From Antedon mediterranea (lineage: Eukaryota > Echinodermata > Crinoidea > Comatulida > Antedonidae), in NCBI RefSeq assembly GCF_964355755.1, contig NC_092677.1, positions 16,092,101-16,156,100 on the forward strand: a stretch of 64,000 nucleotides of DNA, given 5' to 3'. Shown here piece by piece: positions 1 to 13,900 of the stretch (position 1 is the stretch's first letter; every line of letters starts with the position of its first letter). The notes beneath the pieces are model-generated. The model did not search any database and was not told where the DNA came from. It worked only from the letters and a program-made list of their open reading frames with translations. A program made the position numbers and the translations under genes.

Positions 1-230
1 TTAATGAAGTTTAATAAAGTGCATTATGTTTGTATGTTTATTTTTTAAGCACCCCTACTGTAAAAATAAACAGTCCCAACTTTGCTGAGTGCTGTATTCC
101 CATTACCAACTGCCTTAATACTGGCATTAGAGCTACAATAATGTGTGAGAGAGGCACTGGAATCACCCTAAAGACAGCCTGATGTAAAAGCTTACTTTAA
201 TCCTCGTGAAATATATTATAAATTGGCAAA
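1..230 (+). promoter_or_regulatory. 5' flank / 5' UTR of the Robo first coding exon
   Basis: This stretch lies directly upstream of the Robo start codon. An in-frame TAA at 219-221 closes the reading frame before ATG 231, so translation cannot begin further upstream within this exon. The last bases before the ATG are GGCAAA, with A at -3, a favourable initiation context. I see no certain TATA box, initiator or CpG-rich promoter. Whether these bases are 5' UTR, promoter or part of an upstream intron cannot be decided without transcript data. Confidence 0.4.
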
Positions 231-303
231 ATGAAACTATTATCCATTGTTCCAGATCACATGAGGAATTTTTTTTTAGGATTTACTTTACTACTGATAT
301 CTG
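231..303 (+). CDS. robo: Robo exon 1: start codon and signal peptide
   Basis: This is the initial coding exon of the roundabout receptor. It encodes residues 1-24 plus the first base of codon 25 and ends at G303 before a consensus donor GTAAGT (304-309), giving a phase-1 intron. Exon 2 opens with exactly the complementary phase. The peptide starts MKLLSIVPDH, has a basic/polar n-region with a second Met at residue 11, then the hydrophobic core FFLGFTLLLI (14-23). Joined to exon 2 it continues SGVLC-QEYAP, with likely signal-peptidase cleavage after Cys28. The start at 231 is preferred because a stop lies in frame at 219-221 and A is at -3; Met11 is a weaker alternative. The assignment rests on phase, orientation, consensus donor and signal-peptide character, all matching what Robo needs. 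The exon is too short for similarity alone, and its distance (31 kb) from exon 2 is the main uncertainty. Confidence 0.78.
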
Positions 304-729
304 GTAAGTGTAACAATATAAACAGATCATGGATATAGTCCATTTGAACTTTTAGGGACAGTTTAAAATTTCTGTATGTTATTAAATAAATATTAAATAT
401 ATTCAAACATTCAGTAATTAAACATTAACATAAATATAAATTTAAAACCAAAACCATTAAACAGTGTATAGAAGACATGAATTGGTTATTTTTTACAGTC
501 CTAGCTAGTGCAGTCATTTGAGTGCAGTATTAATTAGATTATTGCTAGCCCATTATGAACTTTTACTAATTTTAGGGACCGTTTAAATTTACTGTATGTT
601 ATTAAATAAAACTTAATTAAATAACTATTTACTGTTAACAATCAGCATTATGTACAGCATGCTTTGTTGGTTGGTAGTGACATTTACAGTTACCCAAAAT
701 AGTCCTGATGTTACAATACATGTACTGTA

Positions 730-920
730 TTGTAATTGTTTGTAACTACTGTGGAGTAGCTTTGCGTCCGGGTGTTGAGTAATTGGTCAGATGTTTTGCC
801 AGGCTAGTGATCTGGAGGTCGTGGGTTCGAGTCTCACCCGAAAATTATTTGCATATTTTTTAGCAAGTATTTAGTATGAAGTGCAAAATACGTCAGAGTA
901 GCGCAAAACATCTGACCAAT
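730..920 (+). mobile_element. tRNA-Thr-derived SINE with 13-bp target-site duplication
   Basis: The head resembles a tRNA: an A-box-like TGAGTAATTGGTCAG, an anticodon arm with stem CCAGG/TCTGG and loop CTAGTGA (anticodon AGT, threonine), then GTCGTGGGTTCGAGTCTCAC, a good pol III B box and T arm. The tail contains GCAAAACATCTGACCAATTA, an inverted copy of sequence in the head, so the ends can fold on each other. A perfect 13-bp direct repeat TACATGTACTGTA lies on both sides (717-729 and 921-933), as expected of a target-site duplication. Related copies occur on the - strand at 10901-10974 and 26571-26731. The tRNA origin is inferred from the arm structure; the family name is unknown. Confidence 0.75.
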
Positions 921-3829
921 TACATGTACTGTAATAAAACTGCATGAATTTTTATAATTTTTGTATTTTATGGTGTTGGGTAACTAATAGCAATAATTAT
1001 TTTTCATCTCATGCCTGTGATTTTCTCCCTTTTCGAATAAGTATTACTGTATTATTCATACTGTACATCTGTTGACAGTTTGTTAACATGGATTTACCCT
1101 GATACTATACTTGCTAATATTACTATTTACTTTATAGCTTATTAGAATGTTGAAGGATGTACTTAACCACTTCCTCTGTGATGTAATTGGTTAATTAATT
1201 GTCACAGTTACCATTCTGGCCAGGGATTAAGGAATGATCACCCCATGGTCATGTAGAAGATAAGCTTCTGTCATTATCCCTTCATATGTTCCTTTATCTT
1301 ATTTAAAAACTTTTACTGTATCCGACCTATAAATATAATAAACATTTTCCATGCATGGTTGTATAAAAAATGTTTTTCTGTAACACAATTTGCATCACTT
1401 TTGAAAAAAAAGGTAAATATTTGTACTGAATTTTATGGTAAAAAATCAGAACTTTAGGTTTTAACCTTATTGTACTGTAAAGTGTATGCCACATTCAAAG
1501 TACGGTAGATACATTTTAAATTTGTATTTTTTTTTAAAACATTTTGTTGTTAGGTGGTAGAAACAGCCTTGCTAGATTAATAGACAGGAGGAAAATGTAC
1601 TGTTAAAGGTCCCACAGATTTCATCTTTCTCAATTATCTCTACAGACGATAGTGTATTTAATTCTTTTCGTAAAGCATGTTAAATTATTCTACTTAATTT
1701 GAAAATAAATGTTCAATACTAGTTAGTTGATACTAATCAAATATTTTTAAAACTTAAATTAAAGGCCTTTAGTTTCAGGCACTTTTTTCCCATAAACTGG
1801 CACATTTTACCACAAAAAAGGGCAAACTAATGTAAAAATATTTTTTTTATAGTGAGCATTAATTAAAATGTTATGTCATTCAACTATTTTACTTGGCATT
1901 TATGGAATGTACTTTATTTCAATAATATTTTAATATTTCTGTGCCATTTTGATACTTTGCAAGGAAACTATTATTAGATTATAATATTTGATGTAAATTT
2001 CTAAATCAATAATTGCCTTTCATATGGCAACAGAAGAGAAAGATTGTCAGACTAATTGTCTATGAAGTGGATTAGGTACTCAAGGTTTCAATTAGGGTCA
2101 TGTTCATTTAGTGCTATGAATGGGATCAAGTATGGAAGCCCTAGGGTCTGGGACGGGCTGGGGCCTGGTGAATGGCGGCCTCATTCAACCTACAGACAAT
2201 ACTCTTCTAGACCTAGGCTAGCCCATTAAGAACTTAAGGCTGATAGGAACCTAGGGGTAACTTGGGCCAAAGCTTTAGCAGTTGTTTGTAAAGAGCTATT
2301 GTCCAGGTCTAAAAGTGTGTTAAATGAGTGGGCCTCAACATTCAAAATGAGTTCAGTATGATAAATATTAATTGCCATAAATACGTGATTGAAATAGATC
2401 AGCGAAGTGAGTGGTAACTTTGGAAAGCATGAATTAAATATGGAATTACAATTTTTATTTCATCACAATTTAAAACAATTTTTTTTGGAAAATTTAAATG
2501 TTATGCTTATTTATTTTACTGAATTATTTTTATGTTAAATAACCTAGCTACCATACTATATTTTAAACTATAGAAAAATACTGCATGACAGATATACGTC
2601 CTGTAGTATGTGTGCGTGACGTATTTATCTCTACACATTATAAATAGAAATTGAATTATTTGATTGGAATTAAAGGGATGATAGAAGGGTTTGATGTGCT
2701 CTGTCAGAGCAGTTTGAGCCTGCTGTGCGAGGCTTGAATCTCATCGCTAAGCCAATTTATACTCATTAGTCCGACCTGGATTAACATGAGTTGGTGTTAT
2801 TGGATCTGCCATTATTAACAGAGTCATCAGAATTTAAAATTACTACCAAAAATAACCCGTGCAAATTAATAAAAAGTTATCATTTAATATATTTACTGTC
2901 ATATATCATAAAAGAACATACATTTATGATTTTTAAACTAGATTTATCATGGAGATACAGTATTCTCCATGGATTTACCAACAAACATATTTTTGTTTGT
3001 ATAGCAAATTGGTTTGCGATACTGAGCCGGGATTCTTTAAATAACTACAAAATTATGACACTCAGTTTAAAAAAAAAAATTAATTCAGGCTTTATTTTAA
3101 AAAGAATAGAAATATATAAACTATACAAACAATATAAATATCTTTTAAAGAAAATAATGAAGACATTCAATTTCTCCAATTGGAAAGTGCTGTGCTACTT
3201 TCTGTAATCAATATATTTCATTGAATTTATTTATTTCTGTACTATAATTCAGGTTTTATATTTACAGTAGTATATACATTCAATTAATGAAACTGAGTCT
3301 GCTAACATGCTAGATTGAGCAGATTCCTGAGACAAGACCTTTGAAATAAAAAGACCTACATATGAAGACAAATGCATGTTTGCCTCGGACATTAATATCG
3401 CAAAACATCTGAAAATGTCACAGATCAAAAGCCTAAGATGTTTTTAGGCGCAATTATTGTCCCGTTGTTTGCGCAAATAGATGATTGATACAAAACTCCA
3501 CTGAAACCTAATGCTTTTTAATCTTCTTTTCATTGAGTGTATTTTTCTATTTTTAAACGTGATATTGTAAATGTTCTGTCTTGGCATTCTCATTTTTGTA
3601 TGCTGTTGAAAAACGCAGTTGTTTATCAGCAACTATCAAATTTTCTTTTCAATTTTCTTTAATTGTTGGTTTTTAAAGAAGATTAAGCCTCTCAGATTGT
3701 AGTGATTTAAATGACACAAATATGTATCAAAATTAAAAATTTAATATGTGTTTTTTTTATTTTTTTTTTATGTCTTTAGGCAATGTGGCGAAGGATTACC
3801 AATAGTAAATTAATCACTTTCCTATCAGA

Positions 3830-3930
3830 TAGGTGGGATATTTTGTGAACCAGTTCACCGGGGTAACCCCGTACTCTTCTCGAATAATGAACTGGGTTCT
3901 ATAAAGTACACATTGAATAATAATATATGA
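3830..3930 (-). mobile_element. Fragment of the Ser/Leu-type tRNA SINE body
   Basis: The segment containing CACCGGGGTAACCCCGTACT, then a TCTCGAA word and a TTCTATAAAGTACACATTG stretch, closely follows the body of the SINE at 17260-17580 (CACCGGGGTAACCCCCTACT and downstream words in the same order). The tRNA head is missing. It is therefore a truncated copy in the same orientation. Confidence 0.6.
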
Positions 3931-6519
3931 TCCAAACAATTATAATATCACAAACAACAAGATTGTAGAGGGTTTTGTGATTGCAGAGCCTTTATGTTAC
4001 ATGAGAAAAACTGCATTATTAAAAATAAATAATATCAATATTCTAGTGCTGTTATACATTTTGTCTACACATTTGTTTGCAATTATTTAGCAAACATTTT
4101 TGTGGTAAATCACACAGCATATTGCAGTAACTAGTACCTTAAACTTCTACATTAAAACATCTAAAATCATACATTTTATTACTCAGTAATTTTCAATTTA
4201 TAAAAAAAAACATTCAAATGATATTATCGCTTTTAAATCAAACTATAACTATAAATAATATATTTTAAACCACAGATGTATAAATTCATAATGGATATGT
4301 TTTTTAGCCACTTTATATTTCTAGAGTTGCGTTGTAAACACCACGTCATTAATGACAGTCAATCTGCCAGTGTCAGCAGATTAATGCGCTAATGCGATAG
4401 GAGTATTTGATATTTACAGAAATACAAATTTTCAACGAGGCACTCGTAGCAAACCGGCACATTACATCATCATGTTTTCTTTTTTTTTTAAACTTTGCAT
4501 CGTTCCTCAACTCTCTCATATCGGCTAAATGTGTTTTATAAATTTATGATTAATAGTTAGTTTTGTAGCTGTAGAGTAATGCACAGCAACGTTAAAAGCA
4601 TGGATTTGATAGACGGTAGATATTTTCGGTGATATTATGCTTTAGGCTTGTGCATCAAAATTTCAATAATAACGATTCAAATCGTTATGCGAATTCTAAT
4701 ATTGCAGTTAAAATGTCATCAGTTAGATAAGCTATCAGCGCGATCTGTAAAGTTCTTTTTTTTGGCATTTAAATTTAAAAGTTCTTTTGTCACACTCTCC
4801 CTTTTATAATGATTGGATTTGGTGAGATAGGAATCAATAATAATTGATTTATTAGTCCACTTTTTTATGATGAACTTTTAATAATATTATTGCATTAAGT
4901 TTGTTAAAGTACAGTTAAATTGGGATATAATTCTTGTTGTCATCACACTTTGATAAAAATATGATAACAAAAGGGCTTTAAAACATACAATACATCAATC
5001 TTATTGGTAATGATATGATAAAATCCAGGGTTAACAGAAAAAATTCTTTCTGTAATACAGTATGACTAAAGGATTATTGAAAACATGATAATAACATGAT
5101 AACAATGAGTTTATAACAGACAATTCTTTCTTTATATAATATGATTAAAAGATTATTGAATGAAAACCTGTGTTAATAATATGATAACAATATTTTGTAT
5201 TGACATGAAATTATTTAAAATTTCAATTCATGATACTGATATAATTTATTGTAGCAAACAGCTAAAGATTAAAAAATTGAAAGATTAGGAATCCTTCCAA
5301 TTTTCCAGAGAATGAACCTAAAATAGATAGTGTATATTGAATGAATTTTCAAGGTCCATGTTCAGCAGCCATCATGATAACAATAAGCTACTGTAGCATC
5401 TTTTTGTATCTTCTTACAGTACTGTATCTCCTTAAAAGGAAAATCTAAAGTGACGAGTGAAATTTTCAATTATTCAAACCATTGTTTCCATTCACTTCCT
5501 CCTCCTACCCCCTCCTTCTACTGCATCATGTCTAAATTACGGGAGTACACTGCCATTAACTTTTTATGATGTGGCCAAAAACAAAAATAAACACCCATAG
5601 AAAAATTCCAAACCCTTAGTCATTACAATACTGTCATAAAGTTAAGACTATTTTTTCTTTTTTAGTAAGATTTTTTAAGCCGATAATTAATTTATAAATG
5701 TTAAACGATAGGTAACCTGTCTAAACATATATTGTTGATCCAATTTAATGTTGTAGGATTGAAAACCATAATGGAATTATATAATAATGCATCCAAATGC
5801 TTTTATTATCGTAGCTATAAATTTTACTTTTAATAGTATGATTCGTTGTTGTTGACGTTTTATTTCAATTTTATCCTGAGTGGATTTACTGTAGAAGCAA
5901 AAATCCTTGTTGATTGAATAATAATTTAATAAATTAAGCCCCTTTGGAAAACTGAGCGAAATACTTGCCAAAATTAAAGAGTATTTGTTTCGGCCCCTAT
6001 TGAAAATAAAGGTAACTTAAGATTTTAATAATAATTTTTTACCTCACCAATTAACGCCCAAAAATTCAACCTAATAATTGTTATAACAGCACTATACTTG
6101 GCAACATATGTTTTTGTCAAGTAATAAAAATATTAATCAAAATCAGACTAATGTATTTGTAGTAGCAATGTAGTTTGGTGGTTACCATATTTTACCTTCC
6201 AATCTCAGGGCTATAGAGTTTGAACATTAATTCCATGATATCTTTCATGGCAAAAACAGCACTACCAGTTAATCCTCCCAATGAGACTTAATTTAAAAAG
6301 TATGAGACGCAATTCCTGCATTTATCAAGTTTCAACAACACCCAATTAGCAATAAATAAACAATATTAACTTTCAATTGTTATTAAATTGTTGACTGGAA
6401 CTAAATCAAAGTCAAATGTATATGACAAATATTTTAGATTGATTGATTAATATCATGTCACAATTTTATTCAATCTACAGTATAAATGTTCATTGCAACT
6501 AAACCAAGTCAAACTACTA

Positions 6520-6556
6520 AAGTTTAAATTATTATGTTACATAATAATTTAAACTT
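6520..6556. repeat. Perfect 17-bp inverted repeat, 3-nt loop
   Basis: The left arm AAGTTTAAATTATTATG (6520-6536) is the exact reverse complement of 6540-6556, separated by TTA. This would form a tight hairpin in single-stranded DNA or RNA. It could be the core of a small foldback element or the product of a local inversion duplication; no target duplication is evident. Confidence 0.85.
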
Positions 6557-9286
6557 GCAGGTCTTGCATGTGTTCTGGAATATAATATAGGATTAGTGGT
6601 GTACAGGTATATTACTCTGTATTGTGCGTCTATGTATGTTTTTTTTTGTTTTGTTGAACCTCTCGTTGCGTTTTCAAAGGGGAGAACCAATACAATTATT
6701 AGCAGGTACTGTAGATCTATTGCTTCATAAAACACAATTTGTACACAACATTAACAATTTGAAATATTATTCTTAAATTGTTCAACTAAGCCTAAATCAA
6801 AAGAACGGGACAACAAATATTTTCGCTTGATGCCGTTTCACCATTTAATCCAACCATTATATAATTGTCTAAGTTAGCAGATTTAACACCAGTTGCTGTT
6901 AAATTTCTTGCTACGCTTCACCGCTCCAATCATTAACGCCACTTTGCAATCTGCGTCGTGCTGTCACAAATTTCATCAACACATATTTTTGTGTTTGGAT
7001 GGTTTGTGGTAAATAATAAATACAGTAATATTTAATAATAAATATGTTTTTGGAAAAAAAGCATAAACAAAATTGAGTGGGATATAACATAGTTTTTATT
7101 AATTTTAATAATTTAATTAGCAATTACTAACATAATATATTAAGTTCCTATAATAAAATAAGTATTTAACGAAAAAAAGTATATATTTTTATTCTATTAA
7201 AATAATGATAAAAAGTTCGCTGTTTTTTTTAAACAAATTTCATAAGTTTGGTCTTTAGCTACACATTTTTAGCCTAGACTGATATATTTTTTCATTAAAC
7301 TTCTACACATTTCATAGATATATTAAAAACTACAGTATACACCATACTTTATGGGTGGTTAATCCTGATGTCTTTTTCACATCCTTTTGTCCCAGTTGTT
7401 ATTTTTCAATTGTACAAAACCATTATATCAAAATCATCATTTCCTGTTAAACCCGCTAATTCTTCATTTCGAAAGTGATGCTCAACAATGGAACATCCCG
7501 AGAGGCGTTCCATTCCTTTTCCATAACAACCGGCCATTTCCTTTTACCACGACACATCCAATTCCCACTGTTCTACTTTAATGGCAAGAGTTGTACGGAT
7601 CTGGTTAGAATGACGCATTACTCTCCAAGTCTACACTCCCAATTAGCGGGCAATTCTCTTGGCGGATTGCTCGGTTTTTCACATTTAAAAAAAAAACTTT
7701 TGACAAGTTGAAAAATATGTCACAATATTTCTTGCTGAAACAGCAGCAACCTGATAAATTACAGTATGTTTGCAATGCTTACTACAGTATAGTGCTGTTA
7801 AGGCATTTTGATAAATTCTGTGTGTTGAAATCATAATATTCCAAAAATAAAGAATATTATAATTGTTTAACTTGTTTATATTAAATTATATTTATACAAA
7901 AATAATATTAAAAACCATATTAAAAACAATTATGGATATGCATAACAAATAAAAAAAATCAACATTATGTAATAAATGAAATAAATACACATAATTAATT
8001 TTGTAAAAAATTCTTAGAAAAGTTATTATAATTTGTATATATAACTTTATATTAGATTACGACAGTGGACAGAAAACCCTAGAAAAGGACATACAGTGTC
8101 TTCATTGTTTTAAATTAAAAACCAGAGTGGAAAAAAACAATCAAAACAAAATATTTATTATTAAAACATGCTACACTGCTGTGAGACAAAAAAAAATGTA
8201 GTATTTACACTTTAGACCCATTTTATGCTGAACTCGCAGGATAATGGGAACAACTATTATTTTAACTATAAAAAGACAAAATACGTGGTGAATTCAACCA
8301 AAAATCCAGACAATAGAGCCAACTACTATTGTTTGCTTGAAATTTAAGTTTTTTTCAGGTGAAAAATAAAATATTTTTTTTCAATCGATAAAAAAATATT
8401 TTTTTAGGGAGAAAATATATCTTTAAATTTGGACAAACAAATAAATAAAATACTCAGAACAGGAAACAATTGCACAAGGCCAACCTAAACTTAATTTATT
8501 AATAACGATTAAAGTATGAGTGAATTAATTAAGCTTAGTTTTTTCTTTAGTACAAAAGTCCACTAAAGTGCAGTTGCTATATAAAATAACTGAATATTAA
8601 CCAACTGTACTAGGAGCACTACTGCCGTCTACTAAATGTAAAAACAGTATATTCCAAACGAGACTAGTGTCCACTGGTTGACTCTCATCTAAGCTCTGCT
8701 TAATCTTTTAAATTTGATATGTTATTTTTATATTTTTCTAAATGGTCTTTACTAGATCTACTTAAACTTATGACATTTTAACAAAAAGTACTGTAACAAG
8801 CATGAATACAGCGCGTCAATTTTAATTAAGCCGTAAAATTTGATATGCGTGTGATTACAAATATATTTTAGTTTCTATAACATGATTAAGTCAAACCAAA
8901 TATAAGCAGATGTCGGCGTTCTTTAAAGTATATGCGTAGTTGCGTGTGTCCGCACTTCAGAACCCTAATTTTGTTTAATAAAGGCACACGAATTATAGGT
9001 TGATACCGGTTGATATACTTTGCACTTTATCAATCTACATAATATACTATCATTATTACCGATCTCTTTGTGTGTTTTAAAAATAGTACAGCCAACGTGA
9101 ATCACAATACCTATTTGATGAAGTCATCATAGTATTGTACTAATTGGTCATTCATTATTTTTGATTGGAAATTTGTTGTTTGTTGATTTAATGACATCAT
9201 TAGTGTCTATCCTAGTCCTTAGATAATTTATTTACACATTTTCTATACAAACCTTCTGTGTGTTAGACTTTATAGATACCCCTATA

Positions 9287-9900
9287 TTATGAATAATGGT
9301 AATTTATTGCCGTGAGTTAAGGGTTACTGTTAAATTATGAATTACTGGAAACAGATTTAAAATCATTTTAATTATGAAAAATAGAACAGTTTCTTTAACA
9401 ATAACAAAGAAAAGAAAGTACAGTTGACTGTAAAGTAGATACATTTTAAGGCAAGTTTTCCTGATTCTCAGTACTGTATACTAGACTTTTTATAAGCGAA
9501 AACATTTTTTTTTTCTACAGAAGCATTTTCTTTAGACACTTTTATATAGATTTTATTTTACTATAATATTATGCATAATGGTAATTTATTGCCATGAGTT
9601 AAGGGTTACCGGTAAATTATGAATTACTGGAAACAGATTTACCAGTATTTTTAAATTATTTTAATTATGAAAAATAGAACACTTACCTTTAAAAACAACA
9701 AAGGAAATAAAGTACATTTGACTGAAGATACATGAGGCAAGTTTTCCAGATTCTCAGTAATTTATCTAGACTTAAGCAAAAACATTTTCAAACTTTTTTT
9801 TTTCTATAGGAGTGATTAAAAATATTAAAACTGCAAAATGACCTATTCAATTTTTATTTTAAAACCTTTTTGAGAGGCATACATCTTTAAGGATAAAGCT
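9287..9900. repeat. Direct duplication of a ~230-bp dispersed repeat
   Basis: About 9287-9510 is repeated at about 9567-9808 with the same word order: TAATGGTAATTTATTGCC, TGAGTTAAGGGTTAC, AAATTATGAATTACTGGAAA, a TTTAATTATGAAAAATAGAA word, GGCAAGTTTTCC.GATTCTCAG and AAAACATTTT plus a T tract. The second copy continues into GTGATTAAAAATATTAAAAC and ACATCTTTAAGG. A further diverged relative of this 3' part occurs at about 48080-48240, so the unit belongs to a dispersed family. No coding capacity is seen. Confidence 0.7.
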
Positions 9901-10900
9901 GAAAGTTCAATTTAGTTACAAATTTTGAGCAGTATCTATCAGCCTCTAATTGGTTTTACAATTCATATACATTTTTACAAGATAAGAAAGACCAAAAGTT
10001 TAAAAATGTATGTCTTGATACCATAATTATAATTGCAATCGCTTTGTTTGCGCAATTCTGAAAGAATTTAAAAATAGTTCACATGTTGGGCAACTATAAT
10101 CTTATGCAGTTTTAATGAATCTTTACAATTTAACTTTGGAAGCAAGAGTTGCATTTCCTTCGTCTCGGAGTCAGTGTTAATAATTGCACTTATTTTCCGT
10201 TGGCCAAGGAAAAGCCAGACAGCCCAATGTTTGCTAGAAACAACACAATTATTATACAATCTAAATATGTTCCCAAGGTATTTACTTATTGTTAAAATCA
10301 TGTATTTCTGTAAGTTCTCAATTTCAGCCAGTGTGGGAGAGAAGAAACCTTGAGGCCTAGAAATACACAGTGGGTGATATTATGGTACAAATTAGGCACC
10401 CCAAGGGAGTGTAAGAAGTGTGAAAATAAAGAGCTTATAAAACATGACTAGGCCAGGTGTCATTGTTAAAGCCATGTTTTAAGGCTACCCTGGCCTAAGC
10501 CTTATGTAGGCCGTTTGTATCCTTTGTTCCGTACCATGTTATGCGGTGTGTATTAATAGTATATTATTATTGTTAGTATATTGCTTGTTGGCAAATAGTC
10601 ACACTTAGGTCAATAGCCTCAAGGCTGTTGACGGGACCACCTCTCGTGAGATAATTTCAAGCACACGGACTGTTACTAATTTTTTTATGTTTTCACTTAA
10701 GTTGCAATTTTATTTATGATTGTGCTTAGTGGGTATTAAAAAGAGTATAATGACCGAAGAATAGGAAAATATATATATATTTACAAAATGCATGTAGGGG
10801 CCTAGTGCTGATATTTGCAAATTTTATTTTAAAGTTTAATACAAATAAACTTTTCTAAAAGTTTCTAAGACATTACAATTAAATTCTCAATTGTTTAAAG

Positions 10901-10974
10901 TACAATGTCAGAGTAGGGCAAACATCTGACCAATTACTAATTAAACTCCCTTATGCAAAGCTACTCAACAGTAT
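10901..10974 (-). mobile_element. Deleted copy of the tRNA-Thr-like SINE
   Basis: The reverse complement begins with TACTGTTGAGTAGCTTTGC, as in the head at 746-766, continues into TAATTGGTCAGATGTTTGCC and ends in the CTACTCTGACATTG tail. The anticodon and B-box region present at 730-920 is absent. This is an internally deleted copy, presumably unable to be transcribed by pol III. Confidence 0.65.
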
Positions 10975-13900
10975 TTAAATAAAATTATTCTATTTCTTAT
11001 TAAACAATATCAGAATGATTTACTGTTTAAAGTAAAAGCGTTCCCTTGAAATTACAAACCAATGTTACTACAGCAGATTTAATTGGAAAATTACTAGTGA
11101 AATCTTCCTTTTTAACATTCAATTGCATAGTAAACATTAGGACCTATAACAACATTTAAATATTTATGCCATAGATTAGTTATGTTATTTTACCACATTA
11201 AATGCTAAAAGTTTAATACATAAATGGATAGATTAAGTATGCAGATTTTCTTTCTTCTTTCTAACTAAGCATGAAATACTTAAATTGTAAATAATTAATA
11301 TCAAGATTTTGAAATGGTGTACATCTTTCAATACAAATGTAAACAATATGTTTGCTTCACATATTTGAGTTCTTTCTTTTCAAGGATAGGGTATTTACAG
11401 TGTTAAATTAGTGATGTAATTTTTTCCTAATGTTATTGTTATAACATGGAGAAATTTCTCCATGGTTATAGCAAGTACAGTTTTCCCTGTGGAATTGACA
11501 TCTTTCACTAGATGTGTTTATGAGTATCTGATGCTCCATGCTTGTTGTCGTGTAACGTAGGTGATTTTAGTGTAGAAAGACAAGCAGCTAATTAAGGAAT
11601 GAAACGGTTGCCGCATAACGTCACTTTAATCTGTTAATTCACGTTTGTCGCTGATGTCCACAGATTACCGGTTATAACGACTTGGCCTTAGTGTTGATGG
11701 AAAAAAACAAAGCAACAAGGATATAATTTTAGATACATATGAAAATATTCATTTGTTATTTTTGGTTGTTAATGGTATTTGTCTGCGAAGCAGTTACTGC
11801 AGTAACTGCATTTAATTTCACTGCATTTTAGTTCGGTTTGTTTAATGTATGTTGAAGCCAAAACATTTTGATAATTTCAGGTTAAAGATACACAATTTTG
11901 TTACTGGAGTAACTGCAGTACAATTATTAATAATTAAGTCCCTTAAATAATTTATCCCTATATTATAACATTTCATAATTAATAATAAAAGTGATACTAA
12001 AATGGTTTTAATAATACAAATATGCCTAATTTAGGATTTTTATTTCTGAAGTTTTTGAAGTCTCTTCTTCCCTGAAGCATGTGGTGTTACAATAAACTTT
12101 TTTTTAAAGTATTTATTATACAAATTAAACAAATAAATTTTATGATATTGATAAACACAATAGGTGATCCACTGAATGGTGTAGATTACCTAAAAATATT
12201 TCAAAATTTAATTGGTTAATTTTGTTCATATTTTATTATTTAGTGTAGTAACTTAGGTCAATTTCCATCAACAATCAAACTTACTATTTTCACTCATTCT
12301 ATTCTATTGAGTATTGATTTCAACATCACAGGGAACCGAATTGGTATCAAAATATTAGTTTACTGTGTCACCTGCATTGACCTTACCTGCTTTACCTGTG
12401 TACAGCTTATTTATTTTACCTGTAATCTGACCTTTTCAATTTGCACTTCATTGTTCCTCGGATTTCACTATTAAATAATTAGTCCAAGGAGATTAATATA
12501 TTATTACCTCAATAGTAATTTTCGCAATCGTTCGTTTGAAAGAATCATCAGTGACAGCAGGCTTAGGACATACTTTCACCATGATATTGTTATCTCGTTC
12601 AGTCTAGCGCTAATTTGTTACGTCTGAAATTCAAACCACTGCATTGTGTATCATAATCGTATCTTCTGGGATATTATGTGACTGATAGAGTATTTGATAT
12701 GCTATAGATGAAACGCATGTTTATAGATGAAATATAATTATAATGTTCAGATAAACTAATTAATATACACAATTAAAGTAATTATTATTAATGTAGATAA
12801 TTGTGTTTTTTTATTTCACTTTAGGCCTATAAGTTAAAGAAATTGGAATTACTAAGCAACACAATTTTGGCCATTTTATCAAAAATTCAAAGCACTAAAA
12901 ACTTCTTTAAATTTAGATTTATAATAAATATTAATTAACTATTAAATTCTATTAAAATGTACAATTAAAATTGTCAGTAAATTATTTCAAAATAGAATTT
13001 TTAATGGAAATTCTATGTTTTAAAAGTTTCTTAGACCACGTTTTGTGTGTCAGACTGCAGTCACGTTTTTCCTTAAGTACCCTTAATTGTTATGTATTTA
13101 AATAAATAAAAAATTAATGTAATTTTGATGGACAAGCATTATATCAATCAATCTATTATACACATTCAACACATTGTTTGATATTCAGCTGATTGACCAT
13201 TAGTCATCAAATTCTACGATTATTCATTTCATGAGTACATTTTTCGTAATATCGTTTTCTTTTATGGATGTTTCACGTTTTTATAGTCGTTCTCTGTGTG
13301 TGTTTGCATCTGTCAGTCGTATTGTTTAATAGAATGAAATTACAAATAATTTTATGTGTAATGATAATTTTTTATTCTTGTATTTGACACTTTGTTTTAC
13401 AAGAATTTGATTACCAGTATTTCTTCATTGTCGTCATATTATGATTCACGTTCTTTTACATTCCTTTGTATGATTTCTCTCTTAATTACCTATAACAGCA
13501 TTGTTGGAGAATTTGTGTGTTTATGTACATACCTTTGGGGCTCATTTACCCTACTACACTCCATATCGAACAAATAAAATCGATGATGATGTAATTGTGA
13601 ATTGGTGTCCTCATTGGGCAAGTCATTAAAGGTGATATTTGAGATATTAGAGGTTAGATTTTTTAATAATTATATGTGAATTTCAACCAATCAAAATGTG
13701 GTAACAGTCCTTGAAAAATTTCATACTGAATCATAATGATTGATTTTACTAAATAAACATTTGCTGGCCTCCCTCTCGCAGACTTTTAAAATTCATAGTT
13801 ACTGTACCTTAACATTTTTAAGTTTTTACATATAGCATTTCATGGTGGCAAAACGATTATGTTAAAATGCCTTTATAGTGATGTAGGCCTATAGTAGTAA

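Noticed and set aside
2690-2765. tRNA-like GAGGCTTGAATCTCATCG segment
   Set aside because: Only a weak B-box resemblance; no convincing acceptor or anticodon stem could be drawn.
2791-3207. 138-codon open frame, longest in intron 1
   Set aside because: Composition is that of translated AT-rich DNA (Lys, Leu, Ile, Asn), with no domain, no splice-supported context and no similarity I recognise.
11445-11464. 20-bp palindrome CATGGAGAAATTTCTCCATG
   Set aside because: Perfect but with no loop and short; in AT-rich DNA of this size it may be chance, and it has no repeated context.
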